Of a stretch of DNA of 42,535 nt, positions 29,015 to 37,887 are shown one piece after another. The translations under genes were made by a program, and so were the position numbers. The notes beneath the pieces are model-generated. The model searched no databases, was not told the origin of the DNA, and saw only the letters and a program-made list of their open reading frames with translations. This DNA is from Candidatus Gorgonimonas eunicellae (GTDB taxonomy: Bacteria; Pseudomonadota; Gammaproteobacteria; Pseudomonadales; Endozoicomonadaceae), in NCBI GenBank assembly GCA_929200395.1, contig CAKMZJ010000010.1, positions 1-42,535 on the forward strand, given 5' to 3'. The stretch's first letter is position 1. Every line of letters begins with the position of its first letter.

Positions 29015-31414
29015 ATGAATCACGTCAATAAGCCTACAGTTCAAACACCTCATACCCAAGGGTATTTAAATATCAAACCAGAATCTACATCTCTGCTAAA
29101 TCCAGATAACAATACAGTTTCATTTTTACCAACTAATAAAACAACTAGTAGTGAATTACTAGGAAAATTATTACAGGATAGAAAATCTGCTATCAAAAAA
29201 ACAACAAAAACACTAAATCCTACTGCCAATTTAGCTCAAATAACGAATTGTGTTTATAACTCAACAAGTCAACCATTAGTTATCAATGGTATTAACATAG
29301 ATATTAATAAAATTAATAAGGAATACTTTAGCTACATTAAACTGTATATAACATCTGCAGATATACAACAAATATTAAATTGCAAGCCAGGTACTATAAA
29401 AGACAGTCCTTATTATAACAAAGCAAAAAATTTAGCCTATATTTGTGCCAAAATTACTAATAATACAGGTGCTAATTATTTACTAGAATCTATTTTACAA
29501 TTAGGGCTAGATGTAAACACAACTCACACAAATAAAAAACATACATTTCTACAGATAGCTGCAGCAAATGGTGATGCTAAGGTAGTCAATATACTATTAA
29601 AAAATGGTGCTCAAGTTGATCAGCTTGATAGCTATAATAATTCAGCTTTATATTATGCTGTCAAAGGTTGTAGATCCGGTACTGCTTCCCTGTTATTAAA
29701 AGCAGGGGCTGATGTCAATTGCGTTGATAGTTTTGGTAAAACCTTGCTTCATACTTTGGCAGAGCATTCAAGAGAAAAGTTAGCAGAGATACCATTAGCT
29801 AGTTTACTTATAGAGCGCGGAGTTCCTGTTGATAAAAAAGACTATTATGGTAACACTGCCCTTAATTATGCTATGGACAAGGGATTTGTAAAGTTGATTA
29901 TGTACCTTAAAGAACAATTTAAGGATCAAACTACATTTCATGATATTATTAAATTTAGTAATACCATAGCAATTAAAGTAGCAATACAGCATCAAAAAAA
30001 CTTTGAAATACAGGACAAAGAAGGTAAGACAGCACTTCATCATGCTGTTGAAAGAAATAATTTGTCAATAATTAAGTTATTAACTAAAGATAATAAAGCA
30101 GATACAATATTTAGCATCAAAGATAACAATGGCAAAACTCCACTTATGTGTGCTATTGAAAAATGTAAAAATCACCCAATCACTGAAAACAATATTAAAA
30201 TAATTGAAGAACTCATAAAACATGAAACTAATTTCGATTATTATAATGAAAATAATGGAAAAACTGCACTTCATTATGCTGCTGAATTTAAAAATGTAGA
30301 AATAGCAACCTTATTAATAAAATATCAAATTATTCATCATATAAAAAATAATACAAAGATTACTTTTAATAATAAAGATTATAATGGCAAAAGTGCATAT
30401 GATTATGCTTTAGAAACGGGAAATTCTGAAATAACTACAGTTATTAAGAAATATGAAACTACTATTGAAGACTATCACCAAGATGGTAAGACTACCCTTA
30501 TGTATGTAGTTAAACAGGGAGATACTGAAATCGTTAACGAAATTTTAAACGATAAAGAAAATAACACTAATATTATTAATCAGTGTGATAACAATGGTAA
30601 AAGTGCTTTTATATATGCAGTTGAAAATAATGATTTTTACATGACTGAAGCCTTTTTAGATAACAATGCAGATATTATTAATAAACCTGATAATAATGGT
30701 AAATATGCTGTTATGTATGCTGTTGAAAAGGATCACTCTGATATAGTCGGTTTATTATTAAACCATAACATTAACGCATCTGCTAAAGATATTGAAATTG
30801 CACTTAAATATGCTTTAGATAATGATTATATAGCTACTGCTGGGGTTATCATCGGTTTTCAAATATTTAATTATTACAATCAAACAACAAATATAGATTG
30901 TCATGCAAAGAATCAAAATAGTGCAGCAGCTCTTACAACCGCCATTGCAAATAATAATATTCAGGCGGTTATGTCAACATTATTAAAATACAAAATTAAT
31001 TTTTCTTGCTCTAACATAAAAGAGTTTTTTGATACAATCGAACAAAATAATTATCCAATAGTTAATTTGTTTATTATGTATCAACTTAATATTGATTATA
31101 ATAATGGAGAGGAAACAACCTTTAATATGATAAATAAAGATAATGAAACTCCTATCACATATGCCATTAAAAAAGGATATAACGAAATAGTTGAAGCACT
31201 TTTAAGATATGAATCTGATATTACATATCCTGATGACAATGATCAAACTCCACTTGCTTGTGCTGTTAAATCAAATAACCCTACAGCAGTTAGTTTATTA
31301 TTAAAATATGAGAGTGAAGACAGTTATTACAGCGAAAAAGATCGCTCTACTGCTGCTCAGTATGCACAAGAACATGGTTATAAAGAAATAGTCAATATGT
31401 TGCTAAACGACTAA
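29015..31414 (+). CDS. Ankyrin-repeat protein
   Basis: A 799-residue protein with no signal peptide and no membrane helix. Residues 1-150 are unique and Thr/Asn-rich. From about 152 to the end it is made of ankyrin repeats, roughly 14-16 with several degenerate. Clear units begin at KKHTFLQIAAANGDAKVVNILLKNGA (split here: residues 174-199), YNNSALYYAV (207-216), EGKTALHHAVERNNL (336-350), NGKTPLMCAIEK (372-383), NGKTALHYAAEFKNVEIATLL (414-434) and NDQTPLACAVKSNN (742-755). Ankyrin arrays mediate protein-protein binding and are common among effectors of intracellular bacteria. It has a strong promoter and AAAGGA 8 bases before the ATG. Targets and secretion route cannot be read from the sequence. 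Confidence 0.93.
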   Translation: MNHVNKPTVQTPHTQGYLNIKPESTSLLNPDNNTVSFLPTNKTTSSELLGKLLQDRKSAIKKTTKTLNPTANLAQITNCVYNSTSQPLVINGINIDINKINKEYFSYIKLYITSADIQQILNCKPGTIKDSPYYNKAKNLAYICAKITNNTGANYLLESILQLGLDVNTTHTNKKHTFLQIAAANGDAKVVNILLKNGAQVDQLDSYNNSALYYAVKGCRSGTASLLLKAGADVNCVDSFGKTLLHTLAEHSREKLAEIPLASLLIERGVPVDKKDYYGNTALNYAMDKGFVKLIMYLKEQFKDQTTFHDIIKFSNTIAIKVAIQHQKNFEIQDKEGKTALHHAVERNNLSIIKLLTKDNKADTIFSIKDNNGKTPLMCAIEKCKNHPITENNIKIIEELIKHETNFDYYNENNGKTALHYAAEFKNVEIATLLIKYQIIHHIKNNTKITFNNKDYNGKSAYDYALETGNSEITTVIKKYETTIEDYHQDGKTTLMYVVKQGDTEIVNEILNDKENNTNIINQCDNNGKSAFIYAVENNDFYMTEAFLDNNADIINKPDNNGKYAVMYAVEKDHSDIVGLLLNHNINASAKDIEIALKYALDNDYIATAGVIIGFQIFNYYNQTTNIDCHAKNQNSAAALTTAIANNNIQAVMSTLLKYKINFSCSNIKEFFDTIEQNNYPIVNLFIMYQLNIDYNNGEETTFNMINKDNETPITYAIKKGYNEIVEALLRYESDITYPDDNDQTPLACAVKSNNPTAVSLLLKYESEDSYYSEKDRSTAAQYAQEHGYKEIVNMLLND

Positions 31415-31430
31415 AACGATGTTAATCGTT
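31415..31430. terminator. Hairpin immediately after the ankyrin gene
   Basis: AACGAT (31415-31420), loop GTTA, ATCGTT (31425-31430): a perfect 6-bp stem starting right at the end of the ankyrin gene. The T tract lies on the minus-strand side (TTTTAG), so it may be weak for ankyrin and could instead stop leftward transcription. Confidence 0.35.
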
Positions 31431-31458
31431 ACATTGATGGCAATGCTGAAACTTTTCC

Positions 31459-31720
31459 TATATATACTTAGCAGATGAAAATGCTAGGTTTCAGGGCTAG
31501 GTAAAATGGTTTAATTCAAGGCAAAATACCACAGTAATGCAAGTGCATTTCAAAATATTTTAACGATGAAGTAAATCTTTTTAATAGCCCATAAAGAGTA
31601 AGATTTCTAAGCTTTTATCCTCGTTAGTATTTCTTTATTTAGTCGACACTAACACTGATTTAGCTAAAAACTTACAACCTCTTGCTAGAAACCAGCGTTT
31701 CCCACTGCTAGGTGTATATA
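31459..31720. repeat. Palindromic intergenic element, copy 3 (long form)
   Basis: The left arm (31459-31502) contains TATATACTTAGCAGATGAAA and then ATGCTAGGTTTC. The right arm (31681-31720), read on the other strand, contains TATATACACCTAGCAG, then GGGAAACGCTGGTTTC. The arms match at most positions over about 40 bases. The 178-base interior has no open frame of note. The arrangement resembles a small non-autonomous (MITE-like) element or a large RNA hairpin. No target-site duplication was established. Confidence 0.5.
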
Positions 31721-31754
31721 CTTTTCAATATTCTCCGTATAGATACAAATTATA

Positions 31755-32462
31755 TTAATTGATAGGCATTCCTTCAATTTTTTTAATTACCATAACAGGT
31801 AAAGAAAATATTAAAAAAGCTAGTATTGGAACAAATATAATACTACTAATTGCTGTTGATCTATAGCAGTCAGAAAGTTTAGAATATTCACTTAAAGCAA
31901 TAACGGCCATAAAAAAAATCATTAATAAAAAATACATAAATGCTTCAGATTTATCTATATTTTTTAGCTTGTTTTTTATATCTATCAATTTTAATTTTAT
32001 TTTTGTTAATAACTTTCTAGATAGTGATTTATTTTCTATTAACTGATCATTCATCATACTTTTTTCAATATCTTCATAATCATTCTTATCTACTGTAGTT
32101 ATAACACTAGTGTCATTGTCTTTTTGATCGTGAGCATCCACTATTGCATATAAAACCATACATAAAAAAGTTGGGAGTATTGCATTTAAACCACATAATA
32201 AACCTGTAAACATTGCATCATTAGGATTACAGCTGTTATTTTTTGATGTATTACTAATTACTCCTTGATAAGAAATAGATCCATGAATTGCAGCGGCTGT
32301 CGTTGATGACACAAGCATTAAACAATTTCTTGCTGATGGCACATGCTTTACAACTTTTTTAGAAAAAGCATAAGCTTTCTTAAATCGATTATTATTTGTA
32401 TTAATTGGGGCAGTGGATATTGCATTATTTGCTATTGAATTATTCAAACTTATTTTATTCAT
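31755..32462 (-). CDS. Unrecognised membrane protein
   Basis: A 235-residue protein with an Asn-rich N-terminus and four hydrophobic stretches: about 46-68, 84-108 (AMFTGLLCGLNAILPTFLCM), 172-192 (AFMYFLLMIFFMAVIAL) and 203-227 (AISSIIFVPILAFLIFSLPV). Between the second and third is a charged cytoplasmic-type segment rich in Lys and Asp. No family is recognised. The pattern of paired hydrophobic hairpins resembles membrane-inserting proteins of intracellular bacteria, but this is a weak analogy. The ribosome site is poor (AAAAGAA). It stands alone between the ankyrin gene (convergent) and rnhA (divergent). Confidence 0.7.
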   Translation of the reverse strand: MNKISLNNSIANNAISTAPINTNNNRFKKAYAFSKKVVKHVPSARNCLMLVSSTTAAAIHGSISYQGVISNTSKNNSCNPNDAMFTGLLCGLNAILPTFLCMVLYAIVDAHDQKDNDTSVITTVDKNDYEDIEKSMMNDQLIENKSLSRKLLTKIKLKLIDIKNKLKNIDKSEAFMYFLLMIFFMAVIALSEYSKLSDCYRSTAISSIIFVPILAFLIFSLPVMVIKKIEGMPIN

Positions 32463-32833
32463 TATAAAAATTCTTTTAGATATTTAAAGTTATAATCGTT
32501 TTAATAGAAAAACTATTATCATTTTATCCAAGTTACACATTATATAAAAATAGTAGCAACTTCAGGATAATAATAGATTATTCTATTATCATTTATCTCA
32601 TTATTTTATAGCATTAGTCAAATTTTAATAGAATGTTTATGATAGCTTTAAGTTATTATCTTTAGATAAAACAGCTGAAAAACTGTTCTAGGTTATTATA
32701 CAATACTTCTATAAAAACAACTAAAAAAATTAGACTTTACACTTTTTTCAGAGACTCCTTAAATATAAAATTTACCATTTTGCCTTTTTGATTTAAAATA
32801 GTGTTTAAAATCTTTTAAATCATAGGAAATTGT
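32463..32833. other. 371-bp divergent intergenic region
   Basis: AT-rich spacer between the membrane-protein gene and rnhA. ACAGCTGAAAAACTGT (32671-32686) can form a small hairpin. I see no convincing promoter pair, RNA gene or coding frame. Confidence 0.45.
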
Positions 32834-33274
32834 ATGCAATGTATAGACGTTTTTACTGATGGAGCTTGTAAGGGCAACCCTGGACCAGGAGGTTGGGGGG
32901 CTTTATTAAGATATAACGATAATGAAAAAACTATATCTGGTGGCGAAAAACATACTTCTAACAACCGTATGGAATTAACTGCATGTATTAAAGCGTTAGA
33001 AGCTATAAAATATTCTGCAACTGTAAATTTAACTACTGATTCCACTTATGTTAAAAATGGCATAACTAGCTGGATTAACAATTGGAAAAAAAAGGGCTGG
33101 AAAACAGCAAATGGCAAACCAGTTAAAAATCAAGATTTATGGTTACTGCTAGACCAACAAAGCCAAAGACATAATATTAAGTGGCATTGGGTAAAAGGAC
33201 ATAGCGGTCATACAGAAAATGAAATAGTTGATAAACTAGCTACAGATGCAGCTAGTGAATATGCTAACATCTAA
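32834..33274 (+). CDS. rnhA: Ribonuclease HI
   Basis: Degrades the RNA strand of RNA-DNA hybrids, removing R-loops and primers. The protein has 146 residues (E. coli 155). The catalytic residues Asp9 ([16 protein letters not shown]), Glu47 (NNRMELTA), Asp69 (TTDSTYV) and Asp133 (DKLATDAA) are all present, along with His123 in WVKGHSGH. The basic handle region [20 protein letters not shown] is intact. The ribosome site AGGA lies 7 bases before the ATG. The glycosyltransferase gene starts 29 bases later and may be co-transcribed. Confidence 0.97.
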   Translation: MQCIDVFTDGACKGNPGPGGWGALLRYNDNEKTISGGEKHTSNNRMELTACIKALEAIKYSATVNLTTDSTYVKNGITSWINNWKKKGWKTANGKPVKNQDLWLLLDQQSQRHNIKWHWVKGHSGHTENEIVDKLATDAASEYANI

Positions 33275-33303
33275 TAATAATATTATTCCATTAAGGAAGA
33301 TAG

Positions 33304-34413
33304 ATGAAAAATAAAAAAATAATGTTTTTTCATTCTCATTCAATAAGCAACCATGCTGGGGAAGAAAGGGTCGTTGCCTTATATGCTAACTATTTTATCG
33401 ATCAGGGATACAAAGTATCTATAGCCCATTTAGGTAAAAAAAATAAATGTTTTTTTAAGTTAAATTCTAGCATTAAACTTATTAAACTACCAAGATCAAG
33501 AATATTCTTATTATATCACTTTATAGCAAATGTAATTAAGTATAAACCAGATATCATTATAGCTATAGATCCATTAGCGAATCGTTACGCAGCCCTTGCT
33601 AAATATGTATTAAAACAAGTTATTATTATCGGTACGGAGCATTTTTATGCAGGTTATTTTGCTAATAATAGATTTGGCAGAGGTTTTAACTTTTTTAAAA
33701 AATATTTTTATAGCCGTTTAGATTCCTTAATAGTATTAACTCAAGAAAGTGCTGACTGGTTAAATGCTAATACTCATTTAACTAATAATGTAGTTATTGC
33801 TAACCCATTAGTGTATCCATTACCAATAACTTCAAATAGCTTAATGCCTAATCAATTTATACAAAATAATAACAAAACCTTATTAGCGGTTGGTAGACTA
33901 GAACAGCAAAAGGGTTTTGATTTACTAATAGATATGTTTGCAACCATTGCGAATAAATATAATAATTGGCAATTAATTATTCTAGGTGAGGGCACCCAAC
34001 GCCATGACTTAGAGCAACAAATAGCTAAGTTGAATTTACAGCAACGTGTTTTAATGCCAGGAGTTGTTGGCAATTTACATCATTGGTATAATGCCGCAGA
34101 TATTTTTGTATTTTCCTCTAGGTTTGAAGGATTTGGATGTGTTCTAGCTGAAGCTATGGCATATGGTTTGCCAGTAGTTAGTTTTGCTTGTAAAACTGGA
34201 CCAGCTGAGATTATAGAACATGGAGTAAATGGTTTATTAGTTCCAGTAGGAAATACCACCGCTTTTACCCAAGAACTTAGTAGACTAATAGAAGACGAAA
34301 AGTTACGTCAACAACTAGCTACAAAAGCTGTAGAAGTAAGAAAGAAATATAGCATAGAGATAATATACAGCCAATGGTTACAACTATTTACTAAATTGGC
34401 TAAAAAGTTATAA
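33304..34413 (+). CDS. GT4-family glycosyltransferase
   Basis: A 369-residue GT-B glycosyltransferase of family 4 (WaaG/PimA type), probably acting on lipopolysaccharide, capsule or another envelope glycan; acceptor and sugar cannot be told. The N-terminal domain opens with the Rossmann-like [20 protein letters not shown]. The C-terminal nucleotide-sugar domain has [14 protein letters not shown] (197-210), LIILGEG (224-230) and the EX7E motif with Glu275 and Glu283 ([13 protein letters not shown]), then [23 protein letters not shown] lies about 5 bases before the ATG. It follows rnhA closely, and its stop overlaps the end of sctV by 6 bases. No other glycan genes are nearby. Confidence 0.9.
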   Translation: MKNKKIMFFHSHSISNHAGEERVVALYANYFIDQGYKVSIAHLGKKNKCFFKLNSSIKLIKLPRSRIFLLYHFIANVIKYKPDIIIAIDPLANRYAALAKYVLKQVIIIGTEHFYAGYFANNRFGRGFNFFKKYFYSRLDSLIVLTQESADWLNANTHLTNNVVIANPLVYPLPITSNSLMPNQFIQNNNKTLLAVGRLEQQKGFDLLIDMFATIANKYNNWQLIILGEGTQRHDLEQQIAKLNLQQRVLMPGVVGNLHHWYNAADIFVFSSRFEGFGCVLAEAMAYGLPVVSFACKTGPAEIIEHGVNGLLVPVGNTTAFTQELSRLIEDEKLRQQLATKAVEVRKKYSIEIIYSQWLQLFTKLAKKL

Positions 34414-36495
34414 ATTTATTCGCCCTAAAGGTTGTACTATTATTTCTTCAGTAAGTTCTTGATGCGATAACACCGCTAATTCGTATAGTTCTTGCTCTAG
34501 CAATTTGCGTACATATCTACGAATATCCATAGCAGTTATTAACACTGGCTTATGTTCTAAATGGCTAATTTTACCAACTGCTTGCTTAGTATTTTCGACA
34601 AATTTGTTAGTCGTCATTGGATCTAAAGCTAAATAACTACCTGCTGAAGTTTGTCTAATGCCGTTACGTATAGTGTCTTCTACTTCTTGATCTAACAAAT
34701 ACACGGGCAAAGTATTGCGCCCATTAGAATATTTATAACTTATATAACGTTTTAATGATGAACGTACATATTCAGTAAGCTGGATTACTTCTTTTTCTTT
34801 ATGCCCCCAAACAACCAATGCTTGTAAAATATTACGTAAGTTACGAATAGAAATATCTTCAGTTACTAATCTTTGGAAAATTTCAGTTATTTTATTTACT
34901 GGTAATAGCCGCTGTGCTTCTTTAATTAATTCTCCAAAATTACCTTCCATTTTTTCCAATAAGTAACGAGTTTCTTGAATACCAATAAAATCTTCCGAAT
35001 ATTTTTTCAGTACATGAGCTAAATGGAATGTCATTATTCTAGAGCTATCCATATATTGAATAGATTGTTCTTCTAATTTAGGCTTTAAAGAGTCTTGCGC
35101 CCATAAAGAATCTAAATTAGGTAGAAATTCTTCATCGGTTTCATAGTCTATCCCAAGCATATCTAGATGATCTTTAGTTTCACGTATAAATAGATATCCA
35201 GGTTTAAAACGACCTTCAGCAACAGGTACTTCTTGCAGTAAAATAGCATAACTATTTTCTTTAATATTCTCATTGAAACGTAAATGAATGCCCGGAAACG
35301 GCACCCCTAAATCCATATAAAGGGCTTTGCGTACTTTTACTAGTTCAGCGTTTAATACACTAGGTTTTATTATTTTCTTTATATTTACTGGAACATCGAT
35401 AACTAAAGGTAAGGTTTGTGAAAATTCTTCTTGTTGATCTAATTTAGTTTGAGCTTGTCTTGGATCATCTGTCGCTGAAGCTGCCATAGCAGGAATTGAG
35501 CTATCTGATTGTTCATATTCCGACTGGGCAAACTTTCGAAGAATAAAGAAACCACCTCCGCCAATTACTAAAGATAAGCCTAAAAATATTGCTGTGGGAA
35601 ACCCAGGAACTATAGCGAAACCTAGTAGTAGAGCACCGGCAACTAACAAGGCTTTAGGTTTATCAGTTAGCTGTGCTCCTATTTCATTACCTAAATCTCG
35701 TGATTCTTCATTTGATACCCTAGTAACAATAATACCAGCTGTTATAGAAATAAGTAGAGCCGGTATTTGTGATATTAAACCATCGCCTATGGTTAATACT
35801 GCGTATAATGCTAATGCTTCTTTCATTGGCATACCATTACTACTACCAATTGCTATACCAGCAGTAATGTTAACTACAATTATTATAATACCAGCTATTG
35901 CGTCGCCTTTAACAAACTTCATGGCACCATCCATGGAACCAAATAATTGCGACTCTTTAGTTACTAAACCACGACGTCTTTGAGCTTCTTCAGCATCGAT
36001 AGATCCAGCACGTAAATCGGCATCAATACTCATTTGTTTGCCTGGCATTCCATCTAAGGAGAACCGTGCGCTTACCTCAGCAACACGTTCAGAGCCCTTA
36101 GTAATAACCAAAAACTGCACTATAGTTATAATAAGAAAGATAACCAAACCAACAACTAAATTACCACCAACAACAAAATTACCAAAGGTATATACAATTT
36201 CTCCAGCATCTGCCTGTAATAAAATTAGCCTAGTAGTGGTAATAGATAACGACAGCCTAAACAAAGTGGTAACTAATAATACTCCGGGGAATGAAGAAAA
36301 TTCAAGCGGTGATTTAAGATAGATAGCTGTCATTAATAGAATAACTGCCATCCCCATATTAAGTGCGATTAAGAAATCTACTAATCCTGTCGGCATTGGC
36401 AATACAATAAGCGCGATTATTGCCATTAACAGAATAGCTAAAACTATATCATTTTTTTTACTAAGACTATTTATACCTGCGATCAATGCATTCAT
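34408..36495 (-). CDS. sctV: Type III secretion export apparatus protein SctV
   Basis: Major export-gate protein of the type III injectisome (LcrD/InvA, FlhA superfamily), 695 residues. About eight membrane helices lie within 1-320. The conserved cytoplasmic loop [22 protein letters not shown] runs from 143, split here as [13 protein letters not shown] and SIDADLRAG, and [14 protein letters not shown] and [17 protein letters not shown] are family signatures. The C-terminal cytoplasmic domain (about 355-695) forms the nonameric ring that receives chaperone-substrate complexes. It is assigned to the virulence rather than the flagellar branch because it follows sctX- and sctY-like genes and no flagellar genes are near. 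The ribosome site is weak. It is last in a four-gene minus-strand run. Confidence 0.88.
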   Translation of the reverse strand: MNALIAGINSLSKKNDIVLAILLMAIIALIVLPMPTGLVDFLIALNMGMAVILLMTAIYLKSPLEFSSFPGVLLVTTLFRLSLSITTTRLILLQADAGEIVYTFGNFVVGGNLVVGLVIFLIITIVQFLVITKGSERVAEVSARFSLDGMPGKQMSIDADLRAGSIDAEEAQRRRGLVTKESQLFGSMDGAMKFVKGDAIAGIIIIVVNITAGIAIGSSNGMPMKEALALYAVLTIGDGLISQIPALLISITAGIIVTRVSNEESRDLGNEIGAQLTDKPKALLVAGALLLGFAIVPGFPTAIFLGLSLVIGGGGFFILRKFAQSEYEQSDSSIPAMAASATDDPRQAQTKLDQQEEFSQTLPLVIDVPVNIKKIIKPSVLNAELVKVRKALYMDLGVPFPGIHLRFNENIKENSYAILLQEVPVAEGRFKPGYLFIRETKDHLDMLGIDYETDEEFLPNLDSLWAQDSLKPKLEEQSIQYMDSSRIMTFHLAHVLKKYSEDFIGIQETRYLLEKMEGNFGELIKEAQRLLPVNKITEIFQRLVTEDISIRNLRNILQALVVWGHKEKEVIQLTEYVRSSLKRYISYKYSNGRNTLPVYLLDQEVEDTIRNGIRQTSAGSYLALDPMTTNKFVENTKQAVGKISHLEHKPVLITAMDIRRYVRKLLEQELYELAVLSHQELTEEIIVQPLGRINL

Positions 36496-36513
36496 GCATA
36501 GCTACCCAATGGT

Positions 36514-36834
36514 TTATAGATGCTGTTTAATTGTTAAGTTGTTTTTACTATTTTGAGCTGACTTCATTTTAAATACAGCATATTTTTTAAGCCACTCCAT
36601 TTTTTTTCTATCTTCGGAGCTTTTGGCATTAATAAGATATCTGTTCGCTAAATTAATCGCTTCTTTAAAATCTTCTTTTTTTAAATGTAAATAAGCTAGC
36701 ATTTTATAAGTATCTAAACTAGATTTATCTATTAATTCTAAAGCTTGTAATAATGCTATTGCTTTATCATAGTGGGAATACTCTAAATAATAAGCTGCTT
36801 GATTTAGTATCCATGACTCAACAGATTTATGCAT
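36514..36834 (-). CDS. sctY: SctY-like TPR chaperone of type III secretion
   Basis: A 106-residue soluble helical protein with about two and a half TPR-like repeats: WILNQAAYYLEYSHYDKAIA, LLQALELIDKSSLDTYKMLA and YLHLKKEDFKEAINLANRYL. In Ysc-type systems a TPR protein of 110-115 residues, YscY, is encoded directly before YscV/LcrD and binds YscX. Length, fold and position all match here, but identity is low, so the assignment leans on context. A generic SycD-type chaperone is the alternative. AAGGTGG precedes the ATG. The gaps are 14 bases to the gene before and 18 to sctV. Confidence 0.65.
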   Translation of the reverse strand: MHKSVESWILNQAAYYLEYSHYDKAIALLQALELIDKSSLDTYKMLAYLHLKKEDFKEAINLANRYLINAKSSEDRKKMEWLKKYAVFKMKSAQNSKNNLTIKQHL

Positions 36835-36848
36835 ATTCCACCTTAAAG

Positions 36849-37241
36849 CTATCCAGCTAATAAAACATTACGATTTATTGTTAGATAATCTATATCTTCT
36901 TTAGCTTTAGATAATATATCTAATGCTGTATTTAGTATTTGTGACTGCTGGCTAGATTTAGGATATCTACTAATTTGCTCCGAAATTAAATTTATAGTTT
37001 CATTTGCCATATTGACATGTTCCGATGGTGTTAACACCGTATTATTATTTATGCCAGTAATAAAACTAAGTGTTTTATTTTCATAAGACTTACTAAAACT
37101 AAATAGATTCCATATATGTGATTCTACTTTTTTCCCTGGTGTTACAAAGGAATACTTTTGTTTAGGAAAATCTTGTTTAGTTAAATCTATACTAGTGCTA
37201 GAATAACCAGAAATTCCAGATTGAAAATAATCAAATGCCAT
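36849..37241 (-). CDS. sctX: SctX-like type III secretion protein
   Basis: A 130-residue protein without signal peptide or membrane helix. Its place, directly before a YscY-like gene and sctV, is that of YscX, an early type III substrate and partner of YscY/YscV. The segment FPKQKYSFVTPGKKVESHIWNLF (split: FPKQKYSFVTPGKK, then VESHIWNLF, 24-46) parallels the YscX stretch LPDRYALPPDGHPVEPHLERL. The C-terminal half (about 76-125) is helical, as in YscX. Similarity is faint and the name rests mainly on gene order. The ribosome site is weak (AAAAAG). Confidence 0.5.
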   Translation of the reverse strand: MAFDYFQSGISGYSSTSIDLTKQDFPKQKYSFVTPGKKVESHIWNLFSFSKSYENKTLSFITGINNNTVLTPSEHVNMANETINLISEQISRYPKSSQQSQILNTALDILSKAKEDIDYLTINRNVLLAG

Positions 37242-37286
37242 AATAAAAATACTTTTTAAAGTTAATAATAATTTTTCATTAATTTT

Positions 37287-37628
37287 TTATAATAATCCAA
37301 CGTTGCTATCTAATAATATAGATGCATCAGGATTTTGCTTGATTACATTGCGATATTTCCTGCGTTTTAATAATTTATTTTGTACAGGAACTGGAAAATC
37401 AGTAAATTTAATTATCTCTTTATTGATTAATAAATCAATAACATCCTCTAAAACTCTAATAAAGTCTGCATCTACTGAGCGCATTATATCTTTAGTAGCA
37501 CTAGGATTATTTTGTAAAAACAGTTGTAATTCTTTATTACCTTCTTGGCATTCTTGCCATTCGTTAGATTTAGGAGATTCACTTATTTTAGTAATTCTCC
37601 CTTGGCTATCTCTTAATACGTAAATCAT
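37287..37628 (-). CDS. Conserved hypothetical protein (VRVLEDxIDLLI / FTDLP family)
   Basis: A 113-residue cytoplasmic protein of a small family widespread in Proteobacteria and often mis-named tryptophan synthase beta-like. Hallmarks are the N-terminal MIYVLRDSQGRI, the central DFIRVLEDVIDLLINKEII (55-73), then KFTDFPVPVQNKLLKRRKYR (74-93) and an acidic tail with a Leu-Leu-Asp stretch. Its function is unknown. GAGG lies 5 bases before the ATG. It is first in the run that continues to sctX, sctY and sctV, 45 bases before sctX. Whether it belongs to the type III system or only shares a promoter is unclear; it occupies the place of tyeA/sycN in Yersinia but does not resemble them. Confidence 0.75.
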   Translation of the reverse strand: MIYVLRDSQGRITKISESPKSNEWQECQEGNKELQLFLQNNPSATKDIMRSVDADFIRVLEDVIDLLINKEIIKFTDFPVPVQNKLLKRRKYRNVIKQNPDASILLDSNVGLL

Positions 37629-37794
37629 GATCGCCTCATTTTTTATGTTACAAGAAACCTGACTACTAATTATATAAATTATAATGTGTACAAATCACTA
37701 ATAAGCTAAATTATCAATATAGAAATCGATCGGCTTCTTTGATATATCACTTTAATTAGGTACGAATAAAATAATTTAATTTAAGGAGAACATC

Positions 37795-37842
37795 TTGATT
37801 CCTGTAGTATTTTATATTATTATCAGTTTTTCTATATATTAA
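37795..37842 (+). CDS. Possible 15-residue leader ORF
   Basis: TTG-started frame of 15 hydrophobic codons (MIPVVFYIIISFSIY) with a near-perfect ribosome site AAGGAG 6 bases upstream (37783-37788). It ends 45 bases before the ATG of the next gene, which itself lacks a ribosome site. It could be a leader peptide coupled to that gene, a small membrane protein, or the remnant of its original start. It is short and uses TTG, so it may be chance. Confidence 0.25.
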   Translation: MIPVVFYIIISFSIY

Positions 37843-37887
37843 AACTATGTATAACGATTACAAAATAAAACTCAAATTAATTATCAA

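Larger units (their letters stand above)
31415..31754. other. 340-bp convergent intergenic region with repeat
   Basis: Spacer between the ankyrin gene and the convergent membrane-protein gene. Most of it is taken up by the palindromic element at 31459-31720. I found no open frame with a start signal and no RNA gene. Confidence 0.5.

Noticed and set aside
31503-31680. Hidden gene or RNA inside the long palindromic element
   Set aside because: All frames in the interior are broken by stops and no start signals or recognisable RNA fold were found.
32667-32705. Possible fourth copy of the palindromic repeat (CAGCTGAAAA, then CTAGGTT)
   Set aside because: It shares CAGnTGAAAA and CTAGGTT with the consensus, but needs a 4-base insertion and has no TATATAC end or partner arm; chance similarity in AT-rich DNA is likely.
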